Below are positions 33,225 through 42,118 of a stretch of 64,000 bases of DNA, piece by piece; position 1 is the first letter of the stretch; every line of letters begins with the position of its first letter. The notes under the pieces are model-generated. The model did not search any database. It saw nothing but the letters and a program-made list of their open reading frames with translations, and was not told the origin of the DNA. The translations under genes and the position numbers were made by a program. Source of the stretch: Ashinkailepas kermadecensis (Eukaryota; Arthropoda; Thecostraca; Neolepadidae). The stretch is taken from NCBI GenBank assembly GCA_034440615.1, contig JAOTOM010004957.1:569581-633580 (forward strand), written 5' to 3'.

Positions 33225-33940
33225 CGTACTGCGATTTTGGGGGCCGGGCCTGATTTAATTTTTGTCGGGGAGTCGGGACGTTTTTTTCTGCGCTATGCAC
33301 GATTCATGGGATTCCAGGTCGGTTTTCCAGGCCCAGATTCGGGGTCCCCGCTGGATTTTTATAAGCCTCGGATTTATTATCATTGTCCTGTCACGAGTTT
33401 TCGGCCCCACCGTTTATTTGTATCCCCAGCATAAATTTTAAGCATCCCGACGTGAAATTTTGCGGTCCCACCACTATTTTTTGGGAGCTCCTGTGCGATT
33501 TTGCTTCGGGGTCGAGCGCGAGTCTTCGAGGTCCCAATGCGTGTTGTCGGGAGGCACAAGTTCTTGTGGCCTCTTTTCGGAGTGCGAGTTGCGTTTTCGG
33601 TTCCCGTCGTGATTTTTGAGGCCCCGGTGCGTTTCTTTCGTGGCAAAGGCACGTTTTTTTAGATAGCCATACTCAATTTGTGACGGATTTGGAGTTATTT
33701 TTGGGATTCCAGAGTTAATTTCAGGGTCCTGAATGACATGTCATAGGCCGCGTGGTGAAGTGTAAATTGCATACATTTTTAGGGGCCAATTTTCCAATCC
33801 CGATTAAGTTCTTCATTTTGGTGTGTATTTTGCGGCCATCTTCCCCCGAAGGAAAACTTCTTAAAATATGCCCTTGTGTGTGTCATTAAATCGATATTTT
33901 GAGTTCATTTTACAGTCCCGTTTTGGGGGCGGTGAGATAG
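33225..33940. repeat. Highly degenerate ~30-bp periodic sequence
   Basis: A theme of (T)GCGATTTT followed by a G-rich then CCC-containing block (for example GATTTTTGAGGCCCCGGTGC, GTGCGATTTTGCTTCGGGGT, GTGAAATTTTGCGGTCCCAC) recurs about every 25-35 bases over 700 bp. It looks like an ancient minisatellite that is now almost erased. Confidence 0.5.
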
Positions 33941-35000
33941 CTTGGTCCCCTTCACGCCGCTTGGAGAGTGGGGAGAGGGCATGGCCTCCGTGTCCCTACC
34001 CTTTAGATCCGCTGGCGCGTAGACCCCATGCATTTGAAAATGCATCGTAATTATTCACGGAAATCCATACATGTCTACTAAGACGGCCGTTAATACCATT
34101 TGGGATATTATGCCACAAGGAAAACGACGTTCAACCACCAGGTTCCGAATGGAAACGATTGGTCTGGCCAGAATACTATTGGTACCATTGGAACAAATTC
34201 CATCGGGAAGCATTCAGACCATTAGGGATCATTAAAACCACTAGGAAAATCCCAATAATTCCAAATGGTTTCCAATGCATTTTTTTCTTCTTCCAAGAAT
34301 GGAGGGGGGGGGGTTTGATTCAATCTGAAAATGTGTTGAATGTTGAAAATAAGGAATTGGATCCACTCCCTTCGTGAGAGGTTTCCAGCCCTGTTGGCGA
34401 CGATGCTATACCGTCTGATCGACTTGCTACGTTAATCTACCACTTGCCAGTTGTCCGACCATTTTTTATGTATGGAATTTCTTGTCGAGAATGCCTTCGT
34501 TTCACACCACGACAATTACTGAACGGAACACCATAAACCAATAAAGAAAGGCGAGTTTAAAAAAAATCAATTATGTGTCCTGAAATGCCGATTCAAACCA
34601 TCCACAGTCGTTGAATTAATTTGAAAATGGCATGCACAAAATGCGTGCCCCTGGCTTCAGCAGGCGCTCTGCCGGAAACCGATATCTTACATGCGTACCA
34701 GATTTGTCGAAAGCGTACCAGAGCTGGCACGATCGTACCGCGGTGGCAACCCTGGAGGAAGAGGAACGGACTGAACATGTCAGTTTTTAGAACCAAAAAA
34801 TTGTAAATCTTGAAATCAAAGTTATATGAAATAAAAATTAATTCTTATGTACAATATCAGTTCATACACCCAATAACGGACCATTACTTTACTATAATTA
34901 ACACAAAATGACCGTAAAAAGTAAACGTAATTGGCGTTATGCTAGCTGCTAACTTTTATACCATCTATAAAGTTATTATACCAGCTATACTAAACACGAA

Positions 35001-35022
35001 CAAATTTCCGCTGTAAAACCGG
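35001..35022 (-). repeat. 22-bp inverted repeat, right copy
   Basis: Exact reverse complement of 31132-31153. See that entry. Confidence 0.6.
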
Positions 35023-35130
35023 CTACAACCTAGCGACGGTTCGCGGGGAGGCGATTGTGTTCGTGTGGAGTTGTTTTGGTTGTGGTCGCTCGATTTGTGA
35101 GCTTCTACCCACGTTGGTGTGGAGTTTCTC

Positions 35131-35215
35131 CAGAGGTATCCCTAAAATTTAAAGGTATTGTGATTTAAGGTGTTCACGAGACAAGTTTTACACACATCTT
35201 ACCTCCAGAAAGCAA
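35131..35215 (-). repeat. Dispersed TTAGG-associated repeat, copy 2
   Basis: On the minus strand: GGAGGTAAGATGTGTGTAAA, then ACTTGTCTCGTGAACACCTT and AAATCACAATACC. Closest to the copy at 37790. TTAGG-like tracts lie at about 35284-35310 and 35402-35420. Confidence 0.65.
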
Positions 35216-35752
35216 ACAAGTGGGTTGGGTTTAGTTAGTTTGATTTTTTTTTAATAAAAAAAGAAATTGGAAATGTTTTTTCTTCAAAAGCTGCTTAGGT
35301 CAGGTTAATATGGGCTGTTTTGGTAATTTTGAAAATTTTCAGAAAATACATTGTAATTTTGACAAAATGTTTTTGTCTTTCTTTATTCTCCAAACCAAAG
35401 GCAGGTTAGGTTAGGTTGTGTTGATTTTTAAACATTTCTTTTATGCTATGTTACCTAACTCAAAGCCCCTTTGTGGTGTTATTTTGATAATCTGAAAAGT
35501 AATCATTTGCACAGAAAATGAGTGGTCCCATCATCTTAGGCATGTTCATAAACATCGGAAGGATAAATTCCAAGGATTCATAAAACAAGCTGTGCTTTAA
35601 CACTCGCCCTGGAGGGCCTCTGAAAATTACGTGCACTGGAGTGGGGCGGATTCCGCCCCCCCCCCAAAGATCTCGGCTCCTAGTGAAGCTAGAGGAACGA
35701 AATTCGCAGGGTGGATGGGTACAGTAGTGAACTCTATTGTGTGCAAATTTCA

Positions 35753-36185
35753 TGACCTTAGGTCAATATCTTCAAGGTCAAATGAGGTCAAATTTGCAAA
35801 ATTTTCTGGTATGCGTGGCTTGGCTTGTCATCGTTATGGATCGCTGTGATTGTATTTAAATGCTCCAAAATGGGCATCAATGATGTTTTGGACATTACTA
35901 ATGATGCAATGCAGATGCTGGACCCAACAGTTGACCTCAGGTCACCTGTATAGCACCACTTTATCAGGTTAGTTACCTGTTCCAGTTACCGAAACCAGGC
36001 CGCCCACCAGACTGCTCCGTCGGGCAGCTCGGATGCAATCAGCTTCATGAAGAAAGGAGTGAAGTACATGAATAAAGTATGGAAATGCAATGACAAACAG
36101 TAGTGCATTTATGACAACATTCCAGTTGATCAAGTTTGGTTCCATTAACCTGTCATGAACTTGACCTGACTTGACCTTGGTGACC
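35753..36185. promoter_or_regulatory. Cluster of AGGTCA (nuclear-receptor type) half-sites
   Basis: AGGTCA or TGACCT occurs at 35753, 35760, 35775, 35785, 35932, 35939, 36161, 36171 and 36180. Arrangements include direct repeats with spacers of 9, 4, 4 and 3 and two everted TGACCT-N-AGGTCA pairs. AGGTCA is the core bound by many nuclear receptors. No gene is adjacent, and the cluster may belong to an old repeat, so function is speculative. Confidence 0.3.
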
Positions 36186-37789
36186 TAACATGATCTTGAA
36201 ACTATATAGCATATCAATATACATCAAACAAGTCGCTAGTGTTGCCAAGAACACTTCCCTTTTGCGAATATAGGGGAAGCGCATCATTGCCGATTTTTGT
36301 GGTCTGGCGCCAGACAATTTTTTACTTTAGCAGCCCCTAACTTGAAAAAAATTGGCCGATTTCCATTTTTCTTGCTTTAAACGACGCGCCAGTCATTTCT
36401 AAGCAGGTACGCAGAAAATCTTGTATATCGACCAGTAAAATCTGCAGTTGTTTACGAAAAACAGGAGGGGTTGGGCGAATTTCACCCCCTTCCAGTGTGT
36501 GTGTTAGGCTATTTTTGAATTCTTGGGATTTATTTTCCCAATGCAATGCTCATGAATGTGGCTAACATGATGCAACTGCTAATTTCCTCTGCAGATGCAT
36601 GCTTTTCAGTTGGGAGGCAAAATAGCACACAAAAAGACACCCGAAAAGCTCTTGTTATTCCACTTACGGTCACCACTCAGACTAACCACATTTGTAGCAG
36701 TCAGCAACCATAGATACCACAGCTTTAAGAGACCACAGTTTTAAGAGACGTTCAGAGTCCCAGAGGCTACCGATCAGAATTGGCTGTGTTAACGTTTTCT
36801 GTTCTGAAATCTGTCTGACAACTAATCAATGCAAGGTATTTTTTTTGTATATGATGCCATCACCATTAGCAACTTTGAACACATGGTTAACAGTGTCATA
36901 CTGCAAGCACAAGACCTTGACTGATACTTTGCTTTGATCACATCCAACTGTGGCGTGTGTGGTAGCGGAGTTACGTTCATATTGAGTAGGAAATTGTCTG
37001 CATAGGTAGGTATTCACTTTGAGGGTGAAGTGTAAGTATTTTTTTGGTTTTTCATATGGCTAGCCTTGTACTGAGACCAACAGTGGAAGGAAAGCACATT
37101 GCTCCTGAGAGTTATGAGATGAAACAGTGCTGATTATTAAGAGTCACTGCCAGGCTGTGCCATCCATTTTTCACTTCTTTTGTTCCTATGTTTTGGCATT
37201 TGATTTGACCAAAAATGAGAATGCATATTACTTATGCATATTATGTAGGCACTGATTACATAGGTTTTTCTGGTTGGTTACTGGTAAGCAGATTCCATGC
37301 ATAAAAATGGTCACGAAAATGTACTCCGGAAGAAGTTGGTATGCACTCCGACTCCCAACCAGGAAAGTTACTTTCCCACTCTGCTTTCTAATGCAATGTT
37401 TATAAATGTGCTGAACATGATGTGACCACTTACTTCCTCTGCAAGCCCATACTTTTCAGTTGCGAGGCAAAGTAGCACAAAAAAGGGGCTTGGAGTTGAG
37501 TAGTATAACATAAAAAGCAGTGCTCAAAATATAGAGAAAAAAGTTGCAGCATAACCTAACCCAACCTAGCCTAACCTATGAAAGAAAGCAAATTGTTTTC
37601 TAATGGGACATTTATAAACATTTCTTTTCCTTAAAAATTCAAATAAAAACCTAAGCTCACTGAATCTAATCTAAGCTATCCTGAACTGCTTTGGAAGAAC
37701 AAAAACTAAATTTGGAAAAAAATCCCTTTTTTAAGTCTGTATAATTTGCAACAAAAGCCTGACCTAACCTAACGAAACCTAACCACTTT

Positions 37790-37860
37790 GTATGCTTCAT
37801 GGAGGTATGATGTATGTAAAACTTGTCTTGTGGTTACCTTAAGCTGCAATAATATATAAA
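37790..37860 (+). repeat. Dispersed TTAGG-associated repeat, copy 3
   Basis: CATGGAGGTATGATGTATGT, then AAAACTTGTCTTGTGGTTAC and CTTAAGCTGCAATAATA. CCTAACCTAAC lies just upstream at about 37762-37792. Confidence 0.65.
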
Positions 37861-38120
37861 AGTAAAAAGTAATTTTTAAGGTAAACAACCAAATGTAATA
37901 TAAGCTAACCTAACCTAACCTAGCCTTTCATGCAAGAAAACATTCTTTTTTTAGTGGAAATTTTCAGAGTATTTTTTATCTAAGGAATCCAACCTAAAAG
38001 ATGTAACCTAAGGTAACCTAGCCATCTGCTTTTGAACACTTTTATTTTGAAAAGTTTTGCGAATTTATCAAACTTAACACAAGAACCTAACCTAACTTAA
38101 CATTACCAAACCTAACCTCA

Positions 38121-38190
38121 TTGTTTCATGGAGGTAAAAATGGGTGTAAAGTTTGTTTCATTGATACCTTAAACTGCAATAATACCCTCA
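38121..38190 (+). repeat. Dispersed TTAGG-associated repeat, copy 4
   Basis: CATGGAGGTAAAAATGGGTG, then TAAAGTTTGTTTCATTGATA and CCTTAAACTGCAATAATACC. CCTAACCT tracts lie just upstream at about 38091-38118. Confidence 0.65.
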
Positions 38191-39167
38191 TTTCTTCTGA
38201 AAATGCATACTTTTCAGGTTGCATGCAAAATAGCACCAAAACAGTTGGCTTGGTGTTGGGTAATATAGCATGATTTTATTGGTAAAAAGAAAATAAAGCA
38301 TGGTGGTTGCATGCCAAATATATGCCTCAGAGACTCCAGAGAAACTTCAAAGGTATGCCTGAGAGACATCAAATGCACCCTGAGAGGATCAACCATGGGT
38401 GATACCATGGGGTGTGTGGGAAAGGTCCCAAGAGCATAACTGTCTGTCCATTGAGGGTTGAGGTGCACCCTCAATCTGTGAAACTGCACCAGTGATGCTA
38501 AAATGAGCCCCTTAATTGTTAAAAAAAAATAGCCAAGGATTAAATATCTTTTTACAAGGATAATTTTCCTCAATGGTGATAAAATTATAATACACATTTG
38601 CATAACTTTTTATTAGAACGAATACAATACTTCATGGCAAGTTTTTCCCACCTGCACCTTGTAAATCAGTGCCAACAAAATGCAAAGTATCAACCTTGCA
38701 CCAATATTTTCCGGGGTAGGTCGGAGGCACCCAAATAGGTGAGGCAGAAAAATCCTGACTGTACCGCACCCTACCGCCACCTCCCCCCTCCCCATCCCCA
38801 GAACAAAATGACCTCAGATTTTCTATGCTTTATTGCTTTGGTTCAGATAATTCACAGCTGTTTCTCTCAGGGGGTGCTTCTGGCTGAACATTTTGGGTAA
38901 GGATGCACTTGAGCCTTCCCAGAGTGGAGCCTTTTCCTGGCTGGAGGGGCACCACCTTCCATGAGGGGTACATGCCTCCAGATCCCTCTGTATCTGCCCC
39001 TGCCTGGGCTTCCCAAAACAGCACTGGCCTCCCTGGTCCTTTCTTGATGACGTGTAATTTTTCCTTATATGATCCATAAGAAAACTATGTTTCAAGGATT
39101 TATCAGTGAGATTTCGTATTCTTGATGATGGTCGATATTGGTGATGATATTATAGATAACAGATTAT

Positions 39168-39194
39168 GTATATATATGTATATATATACAATGC

Positions 39195-39250
<56 letters not shown>
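39168..39250. repeat. (AT)n microsatellite with a short CA end
   Basis: About 80 bp of TATA/ATAT repeats with a few interruptions, ending in ACACAC. Confidence 0.95.
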
Positions 39251-39253
<3 letters not shown>

Positions 39254-39746
39254 AACAAAAACTTCTTTTTTACTGATATAGAAGACCATGAGAGCAAATC
39301 AGAAACAAGAATGCATGGACTGGACTTGATGAAGCTTAACCAGCAACTTATATGTTGTCTGAAATATATCTGAAACATATATGAAATATATGTCTAGAAC
39401 AAAGGTTAGAGGATGGATGCAAAATTTGCTATCCCCCAGCAGAACTAGGGATATTGGCTGGTGGCAGCAGCTGGCAGGTTCTCCTCACAATAAAGGATGA
39501 CCATCAGCAGTTTTTGTCAAGCAAGTTGTCTCAAAGCTGAGATTGCACCTAGTCGAAATTACGAGCTAGAAGAGCTCACTGACATGAGGAAAACAAATAT
39601 GCTGAATTGCGAAGCCAACCTGATCGGCTTATATGGCAGCGTGATATATAATGCTTTGCTGATTGCCAGTGCAGCTTCATTTTCTCGGTTACTTTTTACA
39701 ATCGTGTTTAAACCGTGCGTTTTTTTTCAGGTTTTCAGTTTTGACA

Positions 39747-39855
39747 ATGGCACTGACTCGTCCTCTGGGAAGGGGTGTTCCTTTGAAGCAATGCTGTGGA
39801 GCTGTGTCATCGGGCATCAACATCATTCCAGAGAAGGGTCGAGAGGTACACCAAG
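39747..39855 (+). CDS. Probable first coding exon of an unrecognised gene
   Basis: ATG at 39747 in a good context (GACAATGG) opens a frame MALTRPLGRGVPLKQCCGAV... of 36 codons plus one base. It ends at a consensus donor CCAAG|GTAGGT (GT at 39856). Upstream, TTTTTTTTCAG ends at 39730, so the exon probably starts at 39731 with 16 bases of 5' UTR, or with more coding sequence from an earlier exon, as the frame is open upstream. The donor leaves phase 1, which fits the acceptor of the exon at 41062. I do not recognise the protein. Confidence 0.55.
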
Positions 39856-39969
39856 GTAGGTTCCTCCTATCCAGTGGTATTGTATTGTATTTGACGTCGT
39901 GGGGCTTTCACTTTGCATTGGCTGTCCTTGCCCCGAATCAGAAAGCAGACAGGTGAAGCAAGGATAAAC

Positions 39970-40227
39970 ACAAATGGTCATACAGGTAGATGGGTTACAA
40001 CGGTCATACAGGTCACAAATGGTCATACAGGTAGATGGGTTACAACGGTCATACAGGTCACAAATGGTCATACAGGTAGATGGGTTACAACGGTCATACA
40101 GGTCACAAATGGTCATACAGGTAGATGGGTTACAACGGTCATACAGGTCACAAATGGTCATACAGGTAGATGGGTTACAACGGTCATACAGGTCACAAAT
40201 GGTCATACAGGTAGATGGGTTACAACG
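39970..40227. repeat. 45-bp minisatellite, 5.7 units, in the intron of the unrecognised gene
   Basis: Perfect or near-perfect units start at 39970, 40015, 40060, 40105, 40150 and 40195. Each contains GGTCATACAGGT twice. The 45-bp period keeps frames open on both strands, which makes spurious ORFs. Confidence 0.95.
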
Positions 40228-40697
40228 CCGACACGACGACACCTAGTTAGGTGGTGCTTCAAGCAGGAGGCGCTTCAGTGGTCTTGTGAAGCACCCGCGA
40301 GTCATACTGGTGAATTCAGCACACACAACTGCCGGTGTGCATGTAAGCCAAATATTCACCCAAGCATCCCTCTACCCAACTGAAGCAACTCTCGTTCTGG
40401 TCTCTTTTTGGGTGGGGTGGGGGGGGGGGGGTACCACCATGTGCATACGCACGATGTAAAGTCGATAGGACGAGAGCCGATTTAAAACCCAGCATGCTTT
40501 GCCAACCTATATGCCTCTTATAACCAGGGTTGGATAAATGGGTGTTTCTTGATTTTTGTCATCCAGAACACTATCGTCTTCAGAACACTATCATCTTCAG
40601 AAAACTATCTTCTCATTTTTTTCCATTTAGATATGAAATGGTGCAGTTTGACAATGTGCTGCTCTGTGATGAAGTGTTCAATTTCCACTGGAAAGTG

Positions 40698-40758
40698 ATG
40701 GGCGCTGTATAACCAATGCAGTTGATGCGCCCTAAAACCCTAATAACCAACCAACCAA
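40698..40758 (+). mobile_element. ~60-bp hairpin-only retroposon with target-site duplication
   Basis: AT, then GGGCGC...GCGCCC (40700-40732) enclosing CAAT-GCA-GTTG, then TAATAACC and (AACC)n. Flanks are CCACTGGAAAGTG (40685-40697) and CCATTGGAAAGTG (40759-40771), a 13-bp duplication with one mismatch. Nothing of the LINE upstream of the hairpin is present. It lies in the intron of the unrecognised gene. Confidence 0.75.
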
Positions 40759-41061
40759 CCATTGGAAAGTGCAAACTGAGATTCTGATTCCACAGGTTTG
40801 AAGACCCTCTCCATATTCGGTTGCCCTCAAATTTTCCTCTCCATATACAGGATTGCAAAGCACAAATGCCACCCTGCCCATAACTCGAATGCTATTTTCG
40901 TACCACAGTTGGTATGATATCCACAATGCTGTTATGGCTGTTGCCCTACGAACCTGAATGATCCTACACCCATGTTTCTACCACCATGGTTACCATGCGA
41001 CCCAGCCTCTTACCACAGCTGGCTGTCCTGTGACCCTCCACTGACCCAGCCGCACCCACAG

Positions 41062-41561
41062 TGACACGCGCCCAGTTGTCCGAGCTGCACCTGAGTCCCG
41101 CGTCGGAGCTGCACGTGCACTCGTCCAGCCGATACCCGCCGCTGGTGCCGCCCAACATAGACGAGCTCAACTCGTCGCGGTTCAAGTTCAGTCCGCGCCG
41201 GTCGCGCGACATCTCCGGCCGCCTGGCGCTGCTGGGCGCCGCCGGCCTGCACAGCGGCGCGCTCACCGACCAGCAGGCGGTCAGCGGCGCGCTCGACACC
41301 CACGTCAACTCGTACGACTGCCGCGGCACGGTCAGCCTGCACTCGGTGATGCAGACCACGGTGCCGGAGCCGTTCGACGTGCAGCTGGCCGGCCACTCTG
41401 CGCGCCACCTGCTGATGCCCGGCGGCCGGCCGACACACCTCAACATGCCCGGCGGCCGGCCGACACACCTCAACATGCCCGGCGGTCAGTGTCGCCAGGA
41501 GGACAAGTTCCTGAGCCGCGACCTGCAGCACGTCCACCCCAGCCGGCTGCCGCGCCGCTAG
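41062..41561 (+). CDS. Probable last coding exon of the unrecognised gene (stop TAG)
   Basis: The acceptor CCCACAG ends at 41061, with a branch-like CACTGAC about 20 bases before. Joined to 39855 the phase-1 codon is completed and the frame runs 166 codons to TAG 41559-41561. The total is 202 codons. Codons are strongly G/C-ending throughout, like Appl and unlike the surroundings, down to the last codon. Visible pieces are SELHLSPASELHVHSSSRYP, SSRFKFSPRRSRDISGRLA and a perfect 30-bp coding duplication giving MPGGRPTHLN twice (41417-41476). No signal peptide or membrane span is present. It appears to be a soluble, basic, low-complexity protein. An internal donor-like GGTCAGT at 41484 is less likely because coding bias continues past it. 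Function unknown. Confidence 0.65.
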
Positions 41562-41990
41562 CTCTCCAGGTGTGTACTGCTGCCGCGCCGCTAGCGCTCC
41601 AGGTGGGTGGGGAGCCGCTCCAGGGGTGTACTGCTGCCGCGCCGCTAGCGCTCCAGGTGGGTGGGGAGCCGCTCCAGGTGTGTACTGCTGCCGCGCCACT
41701 AGCGCTCCAGGTGGGTGGGGAGCCGCTCCAGGTGTGTACTGCTGCCGCGCCGCTAGCGCTCCAGGTGGGTGGGGAGCCGCTCCAGGGGTGTACTGCTGCC
41801 GCGCCGCTAGCGCCACATGTGGGTGGGGAGCCGCTCCAGGTGTGTACTGCTGCCGCGCCGCTAGCGCTCCAGGTGGGTGGGGAGCCGCTCCAGGGGTGTA
41901 CTGCTGCCGCGCCGCTAGCGCTACATGTGGGTGGGGAGCCGCTCCAGGCGTGTACTGCTGCCGCGCCGCTAGCGCTCCAGGTAGGTGAGA
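41547..41990. repeat. 54-bp minisatellite, about 8 units, built from the end of the coding exon
   Basis: CTGCCGCGCCGCTAG, the last codons and stop of the exon, recurs at 41580, 41634, 41688, 41742, 41796, 41850, 41904 and 41958. The rest of the unit is GCTCCAGGTGGGTGGGGAGC and CGCTCCAGGTGTGTA. The first interval is short (33 bp). The array lies in the 3' UTR of the unrecognised gene. Confidence 0.93.
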
Positions 41991-42118
41991 GATTCCATAT
42001 TACGTGCTTTTATTTCGATCGGCCTTCATTGACGCATTAATCAGAGGCAAGATATACCACATTCCCTGCTGAACCAGTCACGTTAGTTTGTTAGTTTGTT
42101 CGACATGAAGCTGCAGAG

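Larger units (their letters stand above)
36540..38245 (+). repeat. Three diverged copies of a ~95-bp repeat (36540-36635, 37390-37485, 38183-38245)
   Basis: All three contain TACTTTTCAG or GCTTTTCAG followed by GTTG..GGCAAARTAGCAC. The first two also share AATGCAATG, AACATGATG and TTCCTCTGCA. The third directly follows a copy of the TTAGG-associated repeat, so both may be parts of one long mosaic element. Short CCTAACCTAACC tracts (about 37552, 37762, 37903, 38091) lie among them. Confidence 0.6.
30720..39730. other. Long AT-rich stretch without a recognisable gene; old repeats
   Basis: About 9 kb with no open frame that shows a domain or convincing exon structure. What can be seen is listed separately: the 22-bp inverted repeat (31132, 35001), the TTAGG-associated dispersed repeat (32591, 35131, 37790, 38121), the degenerate 30-bp periodicity (33225-33940), the AGGTCA cluster (35753-36185), a repeat family at 36540, 37390 and 38183, and an AT microsatellite (39168-39250). 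AT-rich TATA-like sequence at 30735-30762 lies upstream of Appl and could belong to its promoter region. Confidence 0.5.

Noticed and set aside
37552..38118. A true telomere or internal telomeric array
   Set aside because: CCTAACC tracts are short, interrupted and spread among old repeats; no long array is present.
39497..39859. 120-residue frame with hydrophobic stretch upstream of and through exon 1
   Set aside because: It is in a different frame from the phase-matched exon and crosses the polypyrimidine acceptor; no homology recognised.
39913..40383. 156- and 139-residue repetitive frames on both strands
   Set aside because: They are products of the 45-bp intronic minisatellite; the period is a multiple of three.
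41061..41063. GTG as a start codon for the 166-codon frame
   Set aside because: The G at 41061 is the last base of a CCCACAG splice acceptor, and joining to the exon at 39747 gives a phase-matched ATG start.
41489..42040. 183-residue frame and a 268-residue antisense frame
   Set aside because: They consist of translated 54-bp array units; the real exon ends at TAG 41559-41561 in another frame.
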